From Candidatus Obscuribacterales bacterium (GTDB lineage Bacteria; Cyanobacteriota; Vampirovibrionia; Obscuribacterales; Obscuribacteraceae), in contig JAIEOQ010000006.1 in the NCBI GenBank assembly GCA_019750335.1, forward strand, positions 558,001 to 622,000: 64,000 nucleotides of DNA. The letters are read 5' to 3'. Within the stretch, counting starts at the first letter, position 1, and each line of letters begins with the position of its first letter. The notes beneath the pieces were generated by a model that saw only the letters and a program-made list of their open reading frames with translations, ran no database searches and was not told the DNA's origin. The translations under genes were made by a program, and so were the position numbers. Positions 51,289 through 59,473 of this stretch are shown here, piece by piece.

Positions 51289-51933
51289 TTACTGCTCCTC
51301 TTTCTTAGGTGATTCTGGTGCCGGTGCTGCCGGCAAGTCTTGTGGCTTAGCTTCGGCTTTGACTTCTGGCTTTGCTTCCGGTTTGTCTTCAGCCGGCTTT
51401 GCTGCTGCTGCCGGTGCAGCTGGTTTGGCTGCCGGTTTCGGTGGCTTCGGCTTCGGCATCGGCAATTCTTTCTTAGCAAAATAATGGGCCGATTCATCTT
51501 GGCTCAAAGTCAAACGTTTGAGATCGTAAACCAAAGATTCGCGGGTATAATCCGCCATTTCAAAATCATTTGTGTTGATGATGCAGCTGGTCGGACAAAC
51601 TTCTGTGCACAAGCCGCAGAACATGCAAAGGCCGTGATCGATCTTAAATTCGATCAGCTCCGGCTTATTTGTTTCCGGACTTTTGTGCGATGTAATTTGA
51701 ATGCACTTGTCCGGGCAAACTCTTTCGCACTGCAAGCAGGAGATGCACAAATGTTCGCTGGTTTGCGGATTAACAGCCAAAGCCAACCGTCCGCGAAAAT
51801 GTCCGGGTAGATCCGGCATGTCGTCAGGAAAGTTTTTGGTTATTGGTGGGCGGACGGTATGCTTGAAGACTGTTTTCAGGCCTCGTGCAACCTGATACAG
51901 GCTTTCGATTGAACGTCCAACTAGTGCGAACAT
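51289..51933 (-). CDS. nuoI: NADH-quinone oxidoreductase subunit I with Pro/Ala/Lys tail
   Basis: Carries the two [4Fe-4S] clusters N6a/N6b between the peripheral and membrane arms of complex I. Eight cluster cysteines sit in CISCLQCERVCPDKC (about 62-76) and CMFCGLCTEVCPTSC (about 101-115). 214 residues; the family is mostly 160-180. The excess is a C-terminal tail from about residue 155, made almost only of Pro, Ala, Lys and Glu, of a kind not needed for the cluster fold. The gene starts 2 bases after nuoH. Confidence 0.93.
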   Translation of the reverse strand: MFALVGRSIESLYQVARGLKTVFKHTVRPPITKNFPDDMPDLPGHFRGRLALAVNPQTSEHLCISCLQCERVCPDKCIQITSHKSPETNKPELIEFKIDHGLCMFCGLCTEVCPTSCIINTNDFEMADYTRESLVYDLKRLTLSQDESAHYFAKKELPMPKPKPPKPAAKPAAPAAAAKPAEDKPEAKPEVKAEAKPQDLPAAPAPESPKKEEQ

Positions 51934-51935
51934 GG

Positions 51936-53306
51936 CTAGACTAACTCCCTGATATAAGTAACGGCCAAAAGAAGGATCAAGGACAACGGAATCAGCTTTT
52001 TCCAGCCGAAGTCCAGAAGTTGGTCGATGCGGAATCGCGGTAAAGTACCGCGAACAAGAATGGCGAAATAAACTAGGGCATAAGTTTTGAAGATTGCCCA
52101 GAAAGCACCAGACATAGTTTGCCCATCCATTAATGGTGGCAATCCAGCTTGGGCCAGGGCTTGATTAAATGGCGTTGCGATTGAAGCAAAAGTATTTGCA
52201 TCGAGGAAGCCGGGGAACGGTGTAGCGCCGCCACCAAACCACATTACTACGGCTACGGTAGAGACGATAAACAGATTGGTGAATTCAGCCAAGAAGAAGA
52301 TAGCGAATCTGATCCCGCTATATTCAGTGTTGTAACCGCTGACCAATTCCGATTCGGCTTCGGGAAGATCGAACGGGATGCGATTGATTTCAGCGCAAGC
52401 TCCGGTCAGATAAATACCGCACAACAGTATGCAACAAAAAGCCAGAGCCAAAGACCAGAAAGCGCTGGTTACAACCTGAGCTCCTTCAAGCTTGCCTTGC
52501 ATAAGCAAATCCAAATAATGAGGAATTGCTCCGGCGCCGAAGAAGTTCCAGTTCAAGAAACCGAAACTGGCTAAGTTGTCGGTACCCTTTTGCATCTGGG
52601 CGATATTAACTACATCAAGACTGCCAACCAGAAAGCAGGTAGTGATAATTGCCAGCACAAGCGGAATTTCATAACTGATTGCTTGAGCTGCCGAACGCAA
52701 GCCGCCAACCAAAGAGTATTTATTGTTGCTCGCCCAACCGCCCATGACGATGCCGACAACCGGAATTGATGACATGGCCAGAACGTAGAAGATGCCTGTA
52801 GGCAAATTGACGATCTTAAATAGATCATGGTTGCTGGTAACAGCTGCTAAAAGTGGAATCGCTCCGAAAACGGAAGGAGCAAAAAAGATGATTGGCGCTA
52901 AAGTGAACATCAAAACATCGCCACCATGTGGATTGATGTTTTCTTTGAACAAAAGTTTCACGGCGTCAGCGGCAGTTTGCAAGAAGCCGTCCGGACCAAC
53001 CCTGTTCGGTCCTTTGCGCACGGTAAAAAGAGCTAGTCCGCGTCTTTCGGCTAGGACCATGTACATGGCGTTGATCGGTATGAAAACCATAACGCCGACC
53101 AGCGGTGTTAGCAGGCGAATCGCGTTTGCCACGTTGAGGGCACAGGGATCGTTCGGATAAGCATTGAGAATAAGCTGTGGTACAAGCATGCCGACAGCCC
53201 AGCAAGCTGCCCAGACCGCACCGAAGATGATGCCCAGCCAAACACCAGACAACAAGAAGAACTTGCCGATCTCGTTTAAATTATAAGGAACCGCTGAACT
53301 TGTCAT
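51936..53306 (-). CDS. nuoH: NADH-quinone oxidoreductase subunit H
   Basis: The membrane subunit that forms the quinone chamber of complex I. 456 residues, longer than the usual 320-380, with extra helices before the canonical start. The signature ERRGLALFTVRKGPNRVGPD is at about 90-109; KLLFKEN and the EINRIPFDLPEAESELVSGY-type loop are intact. About nine membrane segments. It starts 14 bases after nuoD. Confidence 0.93.
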   Translation of the reverse strand: MTSSAVPYNLNEIGKFFLLSGVWLGIIFGAVWAACWAVGMLVPQLILNAYPNDPCALNVANAIRLLTPLVGVMVFIPINAMYMVLAERRGLALFTVRKGPNRVGPDGFLQTAADAVKLLFKENINPHGGDVLMFTLAPIIFFAPSVFGAIPLLAAVTSNHDLFKIVNLPTGIFYVLAMSSIPVVGIVMGGWASNNKYSLVGGLRSAAQAISYEIPLVLAIITTCFLVGSLDVVNIAQMQKGTDNLASFGFLNWNFFGAGAIPHYLDLLMQGKLEGAQVVTSAFWSLALAFCCILLCGIYLTGACAEINRIPFDLPEAESELVSGYNTEYSGIRFAIFFLAEFTNLFIVSTVAVVMWFGGGATPFPGFLDANTFASIATPFNQALAQAGLPPLMDGQTMSGAFWAIFKTYALVYFAILVRGTLPRFRIDQLLDFGWKKLIPLSLILLLAVTYIRELV

Positions 53307-53320
53307 TTACCTCAACCTTA

Positions 53321-54529
53321 TTAGCGATCTACGTCCGGAAGAATCACGTCAATTGAACCGAAAATTGCCATGATGTCGGCAATGGGAGCCCCGACCAGAA
53401 GTTCGGGCAATACGGAAAGATTGCAGAAAGAAGGGTTACGCCATTTAAAGCGATAAGCCTTATCCGAACCGTTGGAGATGACATAACAACCGATGGTGCC
53501 TCGCGGTGATTCAACGGCGGCAAAGCCTTCTCCGGCTTTAACACGCAAACCGGCGTTCTGTTTTTTGGCCATAAGCAAAAAGCTTGGGTCGAGATCTTTG
53601 CTTTCGTCTTTTTCCGGTCCGGTTGTGCCGAGCAGCTTGCGCAGCTCTTCGGTGGTACCACCAGGGATTTTTTCAATTGCTTGACGAATTATTTCGTTGC
53701 TTTCGCGCATCTCTCTGATCCGGCACATATAACGTGCCCAGGTATCACCATCGCCATCCATTGTTTGGACTTTGAAATCCAGTTCCGGATAAACCGAATA
53801 AGGTTTTGTTTTGCGCAAATCAAGCGGAATACCGGAAGCGCGAATACACGGTCCGGTCACACCATAAGCCATGGCTGTTTCTTTTTTGAGAATGCCGACG
53901 CCTTTTGTTCGCTTCAAGAAGATTGGATTTTCGGTGACGATTGCTTCGTATTCATCAATTCTGTCCGGGAACTCATCGGTGAATCTTTTCAATTTGTCGA
54001 ACCAGCCGAAAGGTGGATTGCGTAACACACCGCCGATACGGATATAGTTGAACATCATGCGTTGTCCGGCAACTTCTTCAAAAAGATCGAAAAGTTTTTC
54101 TCTTTCACGGAATGGGTAGAAAGGAAAACCGAACATGGCGCCCAAGTCGATTAAGTAAGTGCCAAGCCAGAGCAAATGGGAGGTAATCCGGTTCATTTCG
54201 GAAAGAATCACACGCAAATATTCAGCGCGTTTCGGAACAACCAAACCATCTATCTGTTCGGCCGCACGTGCCATAGCCCAAGATGTGTACATCCCTGAGA
54301 GATAGTCGACACGATCAATTAAAGCTTGATATTGAAACCAGGTGCGATTTTGTCCTTGCCATTCTTGAGCTCTGTGCAAGTGACCGAGCACCGGTTCGAC
54401 ATGCTTACAAATTTCACCGTCCAAGGTGAGGATCAGCCTTAGCACCCCGTGTGTTGCCGGGTGTTGAGGACCCATGTTGATGATCATCTCATCGGTTTTT
54501 AAGTCTGGTGATGACAGTTCAACTGACAT
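53321..54529 (-). CDS. nuoD: NADH-quinone oxidoreductase subunit D
   Basis: The 49-kDa-type subunit that forms the quinone site with NuoB. 402 residues from MSVELSSPDLKTDEMIINMG (GAGG 10 bases before ATG 54529); an upstream ATG adds 16 residues that overlap nuoC and are unlikely. Markers are GPQHPATHGVLRLILTLDGE, the HRAQEWQGQN segment, YLSGMYTSWA and the C-terminal FGSIDVILPDVDR. The GPQHPATHG His used in quinone binding is present. Confidence 0.94.
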   Translation of the reverse strand: MSVELSSPDLKTDEMIINMGPQHPATHGVLRLILTLDGEICKHVEPVLGHLHRAQEWQGQNRTWFQYQALIDRVDYLSGMYTSWAMARAAEQIDGLVVPKRAEYLRVILSEMNRITSHLLWLGTYLIDLGAMFGFPFYPFREREKLFDLFEEVAGQRMMFNYIRIGGVLRNPPFGWFDKLKRFTDEFPDRIDEYEAIVTENPIFLKRTKGVGILKKETAMAYGVTGPCIRASGIPLDLRKTKPYSVYPELDFKVQTMDGDGDTWARYMCRIREMRESNEIIRQAIEKIPGGTTEELRKLLGTTGPEKDESKDLDPSFLLMAKKQNAGLRVKAGEGFAAVESPRGTIGCYVISNGSDKAYRFKWRNPSFCNLSVLPELLVGAPIADIMAIFGSIDVILPDVDR

Positions 54530-54548
54530 TGTTCTAAGTCCTCTTTTT

Positions 54549-55097
54549 CTATCGCATGCTGTGTGGATTCTTGTCATTCAAAGAATCTACCGGCTGCTTA
54601 TAGTCGCGGCGGAGCGGGTGGCCTTCCCAATCCCATGGATTAAGAATGCGGCGGAGATAGGGGTGACCGCTGTAACGGATACCCATCAAGTCGTAAGATT
54701 CACGTTCGTGCCAATTGGCGGCTGGCCAAAAATTAGCTAAGCTCGGTACAACCGGTAGCTTGCCTTCCGGAACTGCTGATTTGGCGACTCTAACTTTTAC
54801 AACTAGCTCTTTCAGATTTGTATATGACCAGAGGTGGTAGACCGATTCGAATGAATCAGCTTGCTCTACTCCGGAGACAGCAACCAAATAGTTGAGCTCA
54901 GTCTCTTGACTGTTGCGTAAGCGCTTCAAAGCTGCTTCCAAGTCTTTGCCTTCAACAAGAACGGTTTCTACTCCGGTTGAATCGGGCAAGCGAGTGGAGG
55001 CGATGCCGTGTTCGCGCAAGAACTCACCGAACGGTCCCGCTGTTAATTCTTTTGGTTCTTCAGCTGGCTTATTGCCTGGTGCTGGTGTCTCAGTCAT
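54549..55097 (-). CDS. nuoC: NADH-quinone oxidoreductase subunit C
   Basis: The 30-kDa-type subunit of the peripheral arm. 182 residues; the signature [20 protein letters not shown], followed by [19 protein letters not shown], is complete. A Pro/Glu-rich N-terminal stretch of about 20 residues comes before the domain. It is not fused to nuoD, as also in cyanobacteria-like operons. It starts 2 bases after nuoB. Confidence 0.93.
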   Translation of the reverse strand: MTETPAPGNKPAEEPKELTAGPFGEFLREHGIASTRLPDSTGVETVLVEGKDLEAALKRLRNSQETELNYLVAVSGVEQADSFESVYHLWSYTNLKELVVKVRVAKSAVPEGKLPVVPSLANFWPAANWHERESYDLMGIRYSGHPYLRRILNPWDWEGHPLRRDYKQPVDSLNDKNPHSMR

Positions 55098-55099
55098 TT

Positions 55100-55756
55100 T
55101 TATCCTTCTTGGGCAAGTGATTTTGCTTCTTCAATATTGGCTTGCAAACTATCCATTGGCAGGCCGGTATCGTAATCAACATGGCGAATAGCGCGGTTTT
55201 GACCCATCTTGCGGCGTCTTTCAGCCAAAGATTGGGTGCGGATTTTTTGTTGTAATTTAAGCAAAGCATCAAGAATGCCTTCCGGTCTGGGCGGGCATCC
55301 CGGTAAATAAACATCGACTGGAATTATGCGATCCACGCCTTGCACGACCGAATAAGAATCATTGAACATGCCGCCGGTAACCGTGCAGGCGCCCATAGCA
55401 ATAACAAATTTAGGCTCGGGCAGTTGTTCATATAAAGTGATTAGGGCGGGGGCCATTTTTCGGGTAATCGTTCCGGCTGTGATAATCAAGTCGGCTTGTC
55501 GAGGAGTTCCCCGAAATACTTCCGAACCGAAACGTGAAATGTCAAAAGCCGACATACCGACTGACATCATTTCGATGGCGCAACAGCTGGTTCCGAAAGT
55601 TAGAGGCCAAACTGATTGGGAACGGGCCCAGTTGGCAACCGGTGAAATCAAGTTGCTCATGGCTTCCACTAGTCCGTCAAGATTGTGGAGCTGTACCGAC
55701 TCTTTCAATTCATCCGGCATGGCCGGGGCGGTGCTGGTTGGTTGATTCTCAGTCAT
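55100..55756 (-). CDS. nuoB: NADH-quinone oxidoreductase subunit B
   Basis: Carries the N2 [4Fe-4S] cluster that gives electrons to quinone. 218 residues; the tandem CC in TSCCAIEMM (about 56-57), the Cys in [11 protein letters not shown] and the Cys in LPGCPPRPE are the four ligands. About 25 extra residues precede and 35 follow the common core. It starts 3 bases after nuoA. Confidence 0.94.
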   Translation of the reverse strand: MTENQPTSTAPAMPDELKESVQLHNLDGLVEAMSNLISPVANWARSQSVWPLTFGTSCCAIEMMSVGMSAFDISRFGSEVFRGTPRQADLIITAGTITRKMAPALITLYEQLPEPKFVIAMGACTVTGGMFNDSYSVVQGVDRIIPVDVYLPGCPPRPEGILDALLKLQQKIRTQSLAERRRKMGQNRAIRHVDYDTGLPMDSLQANIEEAKSLAQEG

Positions 55757-55759
55757 GAC

Positions 55760-56152
55760 TTACTCCCACTTCAATGCGCCTTTCTTCCAGGCATAAGCAA
55801 GTCCGACGGCCAAAATAGCGATGAAGATTGTGATTTCAACTGGAGCAAGCATGCGTCCTAAATCACGAATCGGCTGGCTGTTGGATGCTAAAGCCCAAGG
55901 TATGAGGAAAACAATTTCTATGTCAAAAACGATGAAAAGCAGAGCATACAAATAGTAACGAATGTCGAATTGCATATGAGCTTCTTGAATCGGCTTCATG
56001 CCGCACTCATAAGGCTGATTTTTCAGTCGATTTGGACGCCCGTAACCGAACAAAAACTGTAAGAGATAAGAAAGCCCGATCATTCCAAGTGCCGGCAAGG
56101 CAAAGCCAGCAATCACGAAAATGATGATTTGGGCGATCTGTAGTTCGTACAT
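55760..56152 (-). CDS. nuoA: NADH-quinone oxidoreductase subunit A
   Basis: A small membrane subunit, 130 residues from MYELQIAQIIIFVIAGFALP with GGGAGAGAGG just upstream; the open frame 30 codons further upstream has no family likeness. Three membrane segments. The loop NQPYECGMKPIQEAHMQFDI with the conserved Cys (ECG) and the FDIEIVFLIPW helix are typical. It is the first gene of the operon; its promoter must lie in the 227 bases shared with the divergent rnc gene. Confidence 0.93.
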   Translation of the reverse strand: MYELQIAQIIIFVIAGFALPALGMIGLSYLLQFLFGYGRPNRLKNQPYECGMKPIQEAHMQFDIRYYLYALLFIVFDIEIVFLIPWALASNSQPIRDLGRMLAPVEITIFIAILAVGLAYAWKKGALKWE

Positions 56153-56379
56153 ATGCCTCTCTCCCGATGTCAGGCGTATTTCATACGTGCGCGTAACCGC
56201 ATACGCTTGCTGTGATAAGAATAGCAAGGCAGCAGCTCTCAATAACCTGCATGAATAGCAATATATAGATTATAGAGGGATAATACTGAAGCCGCCTGGA
56301 TTGTGCGGGATTCGCTGCGTGGCTAAACAAGCATTGCTTGAATACTCTGGACGATTCAACTACTAAATAAACTTTTACA

Positions 56380-57102
56380 ATGACAACCGGACCGATTCGC
56401 GAAATTAAACCAAATAGATCGACTCTTTTAGCCGAGCTTGAAAAGAAGCTTCTTGTCAGCTTTGTCAATATCACTTTGCTTGATCAAGCGCTTACGCATA
56501 GTTCTTATACTCATGACAATAAAGACTCGGCTGACTACGAACGACTTGAATTCTTCGGCGACGCAGTTTTGAAATTTATCGTCAGCGAATATCTCGTTCA
56601 AACTTATGAAACATACGATGAAGGACGTCTGACTGAAATCAGGGCCGTTCTTGTTAATGGAAAAACTTTGCAGGTTGTGGCCGAAGGGTTCGAGCTACAA
56701 AAGTATATTCGTGCCGGTTCTGGAATCCCGATTAAGCCTTCCATGCTTGGACGTTCGATGGAAGCTATTTTGGGTGCGATTTATCTCGATCGGGGCATGG
56801 GCGAGGCTAAGCGTTTTATTGATGCTCATTTTTGCTCCCAAGCCGAAGCTGTTGATCAAGATCGAGTCAAAGAGAACTACAAAGCTCAGTTGCAGCAGAT
56901 GACTCAGGCGCGAGCGCAAGGTTTGCCAAAATACACTGTGCTTGCCGTTGAGGGACCGCCCCACGATCCACTATTTACTGTCGGTGTATCCGTTGCAGAA
57001 AAGAAAATTGCCGAAGCCAAAGGACAATCCAAAAAGTCCGCCGAGCAAGAAGCGGCCAAATTGGCGTACGCAATACTTTGCTCGGCGGATGATCTTAGTT
57101 AA
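56380..57102 (+). CDS. rnc: Ribonuclease III
   Basis: Cleaves double-stranded RNA, including rRNA precursors. 240 residues: the RNase III domain has the signature ERLEFFGDAVL at 54-64 with catalytic Glu/Asp, and a second acidic site in SMEAILGAIYLD. The dsRNA-binding domain follows (about 165-235), ending GQSKKSAEQEAAKLAYAIL. No obvious ribosome-binding site precedes the ATG. It diverges from nuoA and converges with the coiled-coil gene 11 bases downstream. Confidence 0.94.
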   Translation: MTTGPIREIKPNRSTLLAELEKKLLVSFVNITLLDQALTHSSYTHDNKDSADYERLEFFGDAVLKFIVSEYLVQTYETYDEGRLTEIRAVLVNGKTLQVVAEGFELQKYIRAGSGIPIKPSMLGRSMEAILGAIYLDRGMGEAKRFIDAHFCSQAEAVDQDRVKENYKAQLQQMTQARAQGLPKYTVLAVEGPPHDPLFTVGVSVAEKKIAEAKGQSKKSAEQEAAKLAYAILCSADDLS

Positions 57103-57113
57103 CGATTAAGTTC

Positions 57114-57569
57114 TTAGCGCAGTTGGATCGCTTGGTTTTCTACCGGAGCGCCGTTGAACTCGACTGAACGGATGCGAGTGTCTTGGTTATCTTGAGCTTC
57201 CGGTTTTGGAGCTTCGGAGCTGGCGACGGCAACAGGGGCTGCTTTTGCCGGTGTCATTCCGGTTTCGTCGACCAATCCTTGTGCTTCGGCTTTAAGTTGC
57301 AGAGCAGAAAGATCTGCTTCGGCGGCTTTCAAGTCTGCTTGCGCTGCGCGCAACAAAGCTTTGGATGCATTCAATTGTTTGTTTGCTACGTCAACTTGAG
57401 CTTTAGCCTGATTGACCCGAGTTTCGGCGGTTGTAATTTCTGGGGTGGTGGTTTTTTCCACAGGAGCTGCTGCTGGCTTTTTGATTTTTATCGGTAAAGC
57501 CATGGTACTGCCAGTGGTGCTGAATACGGATAGAAGAATCAATGCCGGAAGAAATGCAGATGTTTTCAT
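57114..57569 (-). CDS. Secreted coiled-coil hypothetical protein
   Basis: 151 residues with a signal peptide (MKTSAFLPALILLSVFSTTG, cleavage near TMA-LP). A single ~60-residue coiled coil follows (about 48-105), rich in Ala/Lys/Gln/Leu (RVNQAKAQVDVANKQLNASK on), then a Pro/Ala/Glu-rich tail and the short end VEFNGAPVENQAIQLR. The coiled coil is like those in membrane-fusion or lipoprotein-type spacers. No family is recognised. Confidence 0.7.
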   Translation of the reverse strand: MKTSAFLPALILLSVFSTTGSTMALPIKIKKPAAAPVEKTTTPEITTAETRVNQAKAQVDVANKQLNASKALLRAAQADLKAAEADLSALQLKAEAQGLVDETGMTPAKAAPVAVASSEAPKPEAQDNQDTRIRSVEFNGAPVENQAIQLR

Positions 57570-57594
57570 GAAAAGTCCTCTGAAAAGGCAACGA

Positions 57595-57873
57595 ATGTGG
57601 AAATGGAAATATGGATCGCTTGGCCGATCCGGAGCTGCGCTGACTGAACGTTCATCTTATCAGAGCAATTGCTCTGCTTCAGGTTGCGGCTCGACTTTGT
57701 CGACATCTATCGAATTGGTTTACGAAAGCGTGTCATTGCATATAAATCTGCCAATGGAATATATGCGATCTATTGCGGATCTCGGTGCGGATCGAAATGC
57801 GATTGAGGGAGTGTCTCCGGCTGACAACACGGACCGACGGCAACAAAACCTTGGCTTAAATATGAGCGAATAA
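57595..57873 (+). CDS. Doubtful small ORF
   Basis: 92 codons from ATG 57595 with AAAGG 6 bases upstream. Ser- and Asn-rich first half; the second half has an IADLGADRNAIEGVSPADNT stretch that could be protein. It contains the perfect 16-base palindrome at 57661-57676. No family is recognised and it is in a region otherwise free of genes, so coding is uncertain. Confidence 0.25.
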   Translation: MWKWKYGSLGRSGAALTERSSYQSNCSASGCGSTLSTSIELVYESVSLHINLPMEYMRSIADLGADRNAIEGVSPADNTDRRQQNLGLNMSE

Positions 57874-58028
57874 TATAAACTTTTGCTCAGCTAGTAATGG
57901 CTCCGGTAGGTGAATAGAGGTTGTGCTGCCGATTGGCAGAGTGATTGAGCCTGCCAAGTGCGGCTTGAAGCTTTTTGGCTGCTATTTCGTAAATCTCTTA
58001 TTAGTTACGAAATAGCGGTCAAAGCATG

Positions 58029-58208
58029 CCTGCGCCCTTGTCCGGGGCCAGGGCGCGGGGTAGACTAACCATTAGGCAACTTGTCAGGATCTGATCGGTC
58101 GCAAATCGCAGAAGCTGCGATTGGACGGATGCTGATGAGGGTCGAGACGAATTGCTGGACTTGGGTGACACCCGCCTGGTCGACAAATTGAATGTTTTCT
58201 ACATTCAA
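58029..58208 (+). promoter_or_regulatory. Candidate structured RNA leader of rpsA
   Basis: Five hairpins in 180 bases: a 10-bp stem with one T-G pair at 58029-58059; AATCGCAG/CTGCGATT at 58104-58122 with a 3-base loop; a small GGGT/ACCC stem at 58163-58173 inside GTCGA/TCGAC (58141-58184); and TTGAATGT/ACATTCAA at 58188-58208 with a 5-base loop. It ends 96 bases before the rpsA start. S1 controls its own synthesis through its leader in enterobacteria, so this could be such an element or an independent small RNA. Confidence 0.4.
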
Positions 58209-58304
58209 CAGGCAGAAAAAATACGCTGCGACGTAACCTGCTCAGACTCACTATCAAGTTCTTAGACATTCGATGCCAAATAAAATTAGGGAGATACCAA
58301 TCTA

Positions 58305-59405
58305 GTGGCAGAACAACAAGTAGGAGAGAATCTGAAGTCGGAGTTTGAAAAACTCCTGCAGGAATCCTTCAAATATCAATTTGAACAAGGTGACATCGTA
58401 ATCGGTAACGTAGTCCGCATCGAGCGTGACGGCGTATTAGTCGATGTCGGAGGCAAGTCCGAGGGTTTCGTTCCGATCAAGGAAATTTCCAATATCCCGA
58501 TCGATTCTCCGGAACACGTCTGCAAAGTAGGCGATCGGCTTGAGTTCTACATCTTGCGTGAAGAGAACGAAAACGGTCAGTTGACTCTTTCGCTCAAGCG
58601 CGTTGCCCAAGCTCGTGGCTGGGTACAGCTTGAACAACAAAAGAAGGGCGACGAAACCATTCGTGCCAAAATTTCAGCTGTGGTCAAGGGCGGCGTCGTT
58701 GTCGATGTCTACGGTTTGCGTGGTTTCGTTCCAGCAAGTCAATTGCGCGTAAAAGGCACCACTCCGGAAGAGCTGATCGGTATGGAAATCCCGATGAAGA
58801 TTTTGGAAACGGACACCAAGCGCAACAAATTGATCCTCAGCCAGCGCTTAGCCGTTCAAGAAGAAAAAGCTGCGCAGCGTGAGAAGATTCTGAGCACTTT
58901 GGAAGCTGGTCAAACTGTCACTGGTGAAGTAGTACGGATTGCCGATTTCGGTGCCTTTATCGACTTGGGCGGTCTCGATGGCTTGCTGCCAATCTCTGAA
59001 ATCTCGTGGGAGCGTGTTTCGCATCCTTCCGATGTACTCAAGGTTGGCGATATGGTCACCACTAAGGTACTCAAGGTTGACCGCGAAAAGGGTCATATCA
59101 GCTTGAGCCTGAAACAGATGCAACCGGATCCTTGGAAAGAGATTGAAGATAAGTTCCAAGAAGGACAAATCCTCAATGGTGTTGTTCGCAAGATCCAAAG
59201 TTTCGGTGCTTTCGTGCAAATATATCCTGGTGTAGACGCACTTCTGCCTACGGTAGAAATGTCCGAAACTCCGAATACCAAGCCGGAAGAAGTAGTGCAT
59301 GTCGGTCAAGAAGTAAAAGCGATAATCAAAAAATTCTCGCCCAAAGAGCACAAGATCAGCTTGAGCTTGCGTGGCTTGGATGTCGCTGATTTGATCGGCA
59401 CATAA
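58305..59405 (+). CDS. rpsA: 30S ribosomal protein S1 (four S1 domains)
   Basis: RNA-binding ribosomal protein that helps load mRNA. 366 residues starting at GTG 58305, with AGGGAGA about 10 bases upstream. Four S1/OB domains are visible at about 33-103, 115-185, 200-272 and 287-360, for example GDIVIGNVVRIERDGVLVDV and GQTVTGEVVRIADFGAFIDL. E. coli S1 has six; shorter forms occur in cyanobacteria and Gram-positives. A strong terminator follows. Confidence 0.93.
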   Translation: MAEQQVGENLKSEFEKLLQESFKYQFEQGDIVIGNVVRIERDGVLVDVGGKSEGFVPIKEISNIPIDSPEHVCKVGDRLEFYILREENENGQLTLSLKRVAQARGWVQLEQQKKGDETIRAKISAVVKGGVVVDVYGLRGFVPASQLRVKGTTPEELIGMEIPMKILETDTKRNKLILSQRLAVQEEKAAQREKILSTLEAGQTVTGEVVRIADFGAFIDLGGLDGLLPISEISWERVSHPSDVLKVGDMVTTKVLKVDREKGHISLSLKQMQPDPWKEIEDKFQEGQILNGVVRKIQSFGAFVQIYPGVDALLPTVEMSETPNTKPEEVVHVGQEVKAIIKKFSPKEHKISLSLRGLDVADLIGT

Positions 59406-59424
59406 ACGCGAAATAGAAGCAAAG

Positions 59425-59457
59425 AAAAAAGGAGCGGCATTTCGCCGCTCCTTTTTT
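59425..59457 (+). terminator. Rho-independent terminator after rpsA
   Basis: The stem GGAGCGGC (59431-59438) / GCCGCTCC (59444-59451), with a 5-base loop, is flanked by six A on the left and six T on the right. The A and T runs extend the stem and make it work in both directions. It ends rpsA and sits 16 bases before the methyltransferase ATG. Confidence 0.88.
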
Positions 59458-59473
59458 GTGCTATTTTCAAATT

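Larger units (their letters stand above)
57570..58304. other. Long hairpin-rich intergenic region before rpsA
   Basis: 735 bases with no secure gene. The perfect palindrome CAGAGCAATTGCTCTG is at 57661-57676. A 12-bp perfect hairpin lies at 57981-58016 (GCTATTTCGTAA / TTACGAAATAGC, 12-base loop). The rest of the region contains the hairpin series listed as the rpsA leader. I compared it by eye with RNase P RNA, tmRNA and SRP RNA consensus blocks and saw none of them. Confidence 0.55.

Noticed and set aside
57890-58300. RNase P RNA, tmRNA or SRP RNA gene before rpsA
   Set aside because: None of the conserved core blocks of these RNAs was found; only local hairpins are present.
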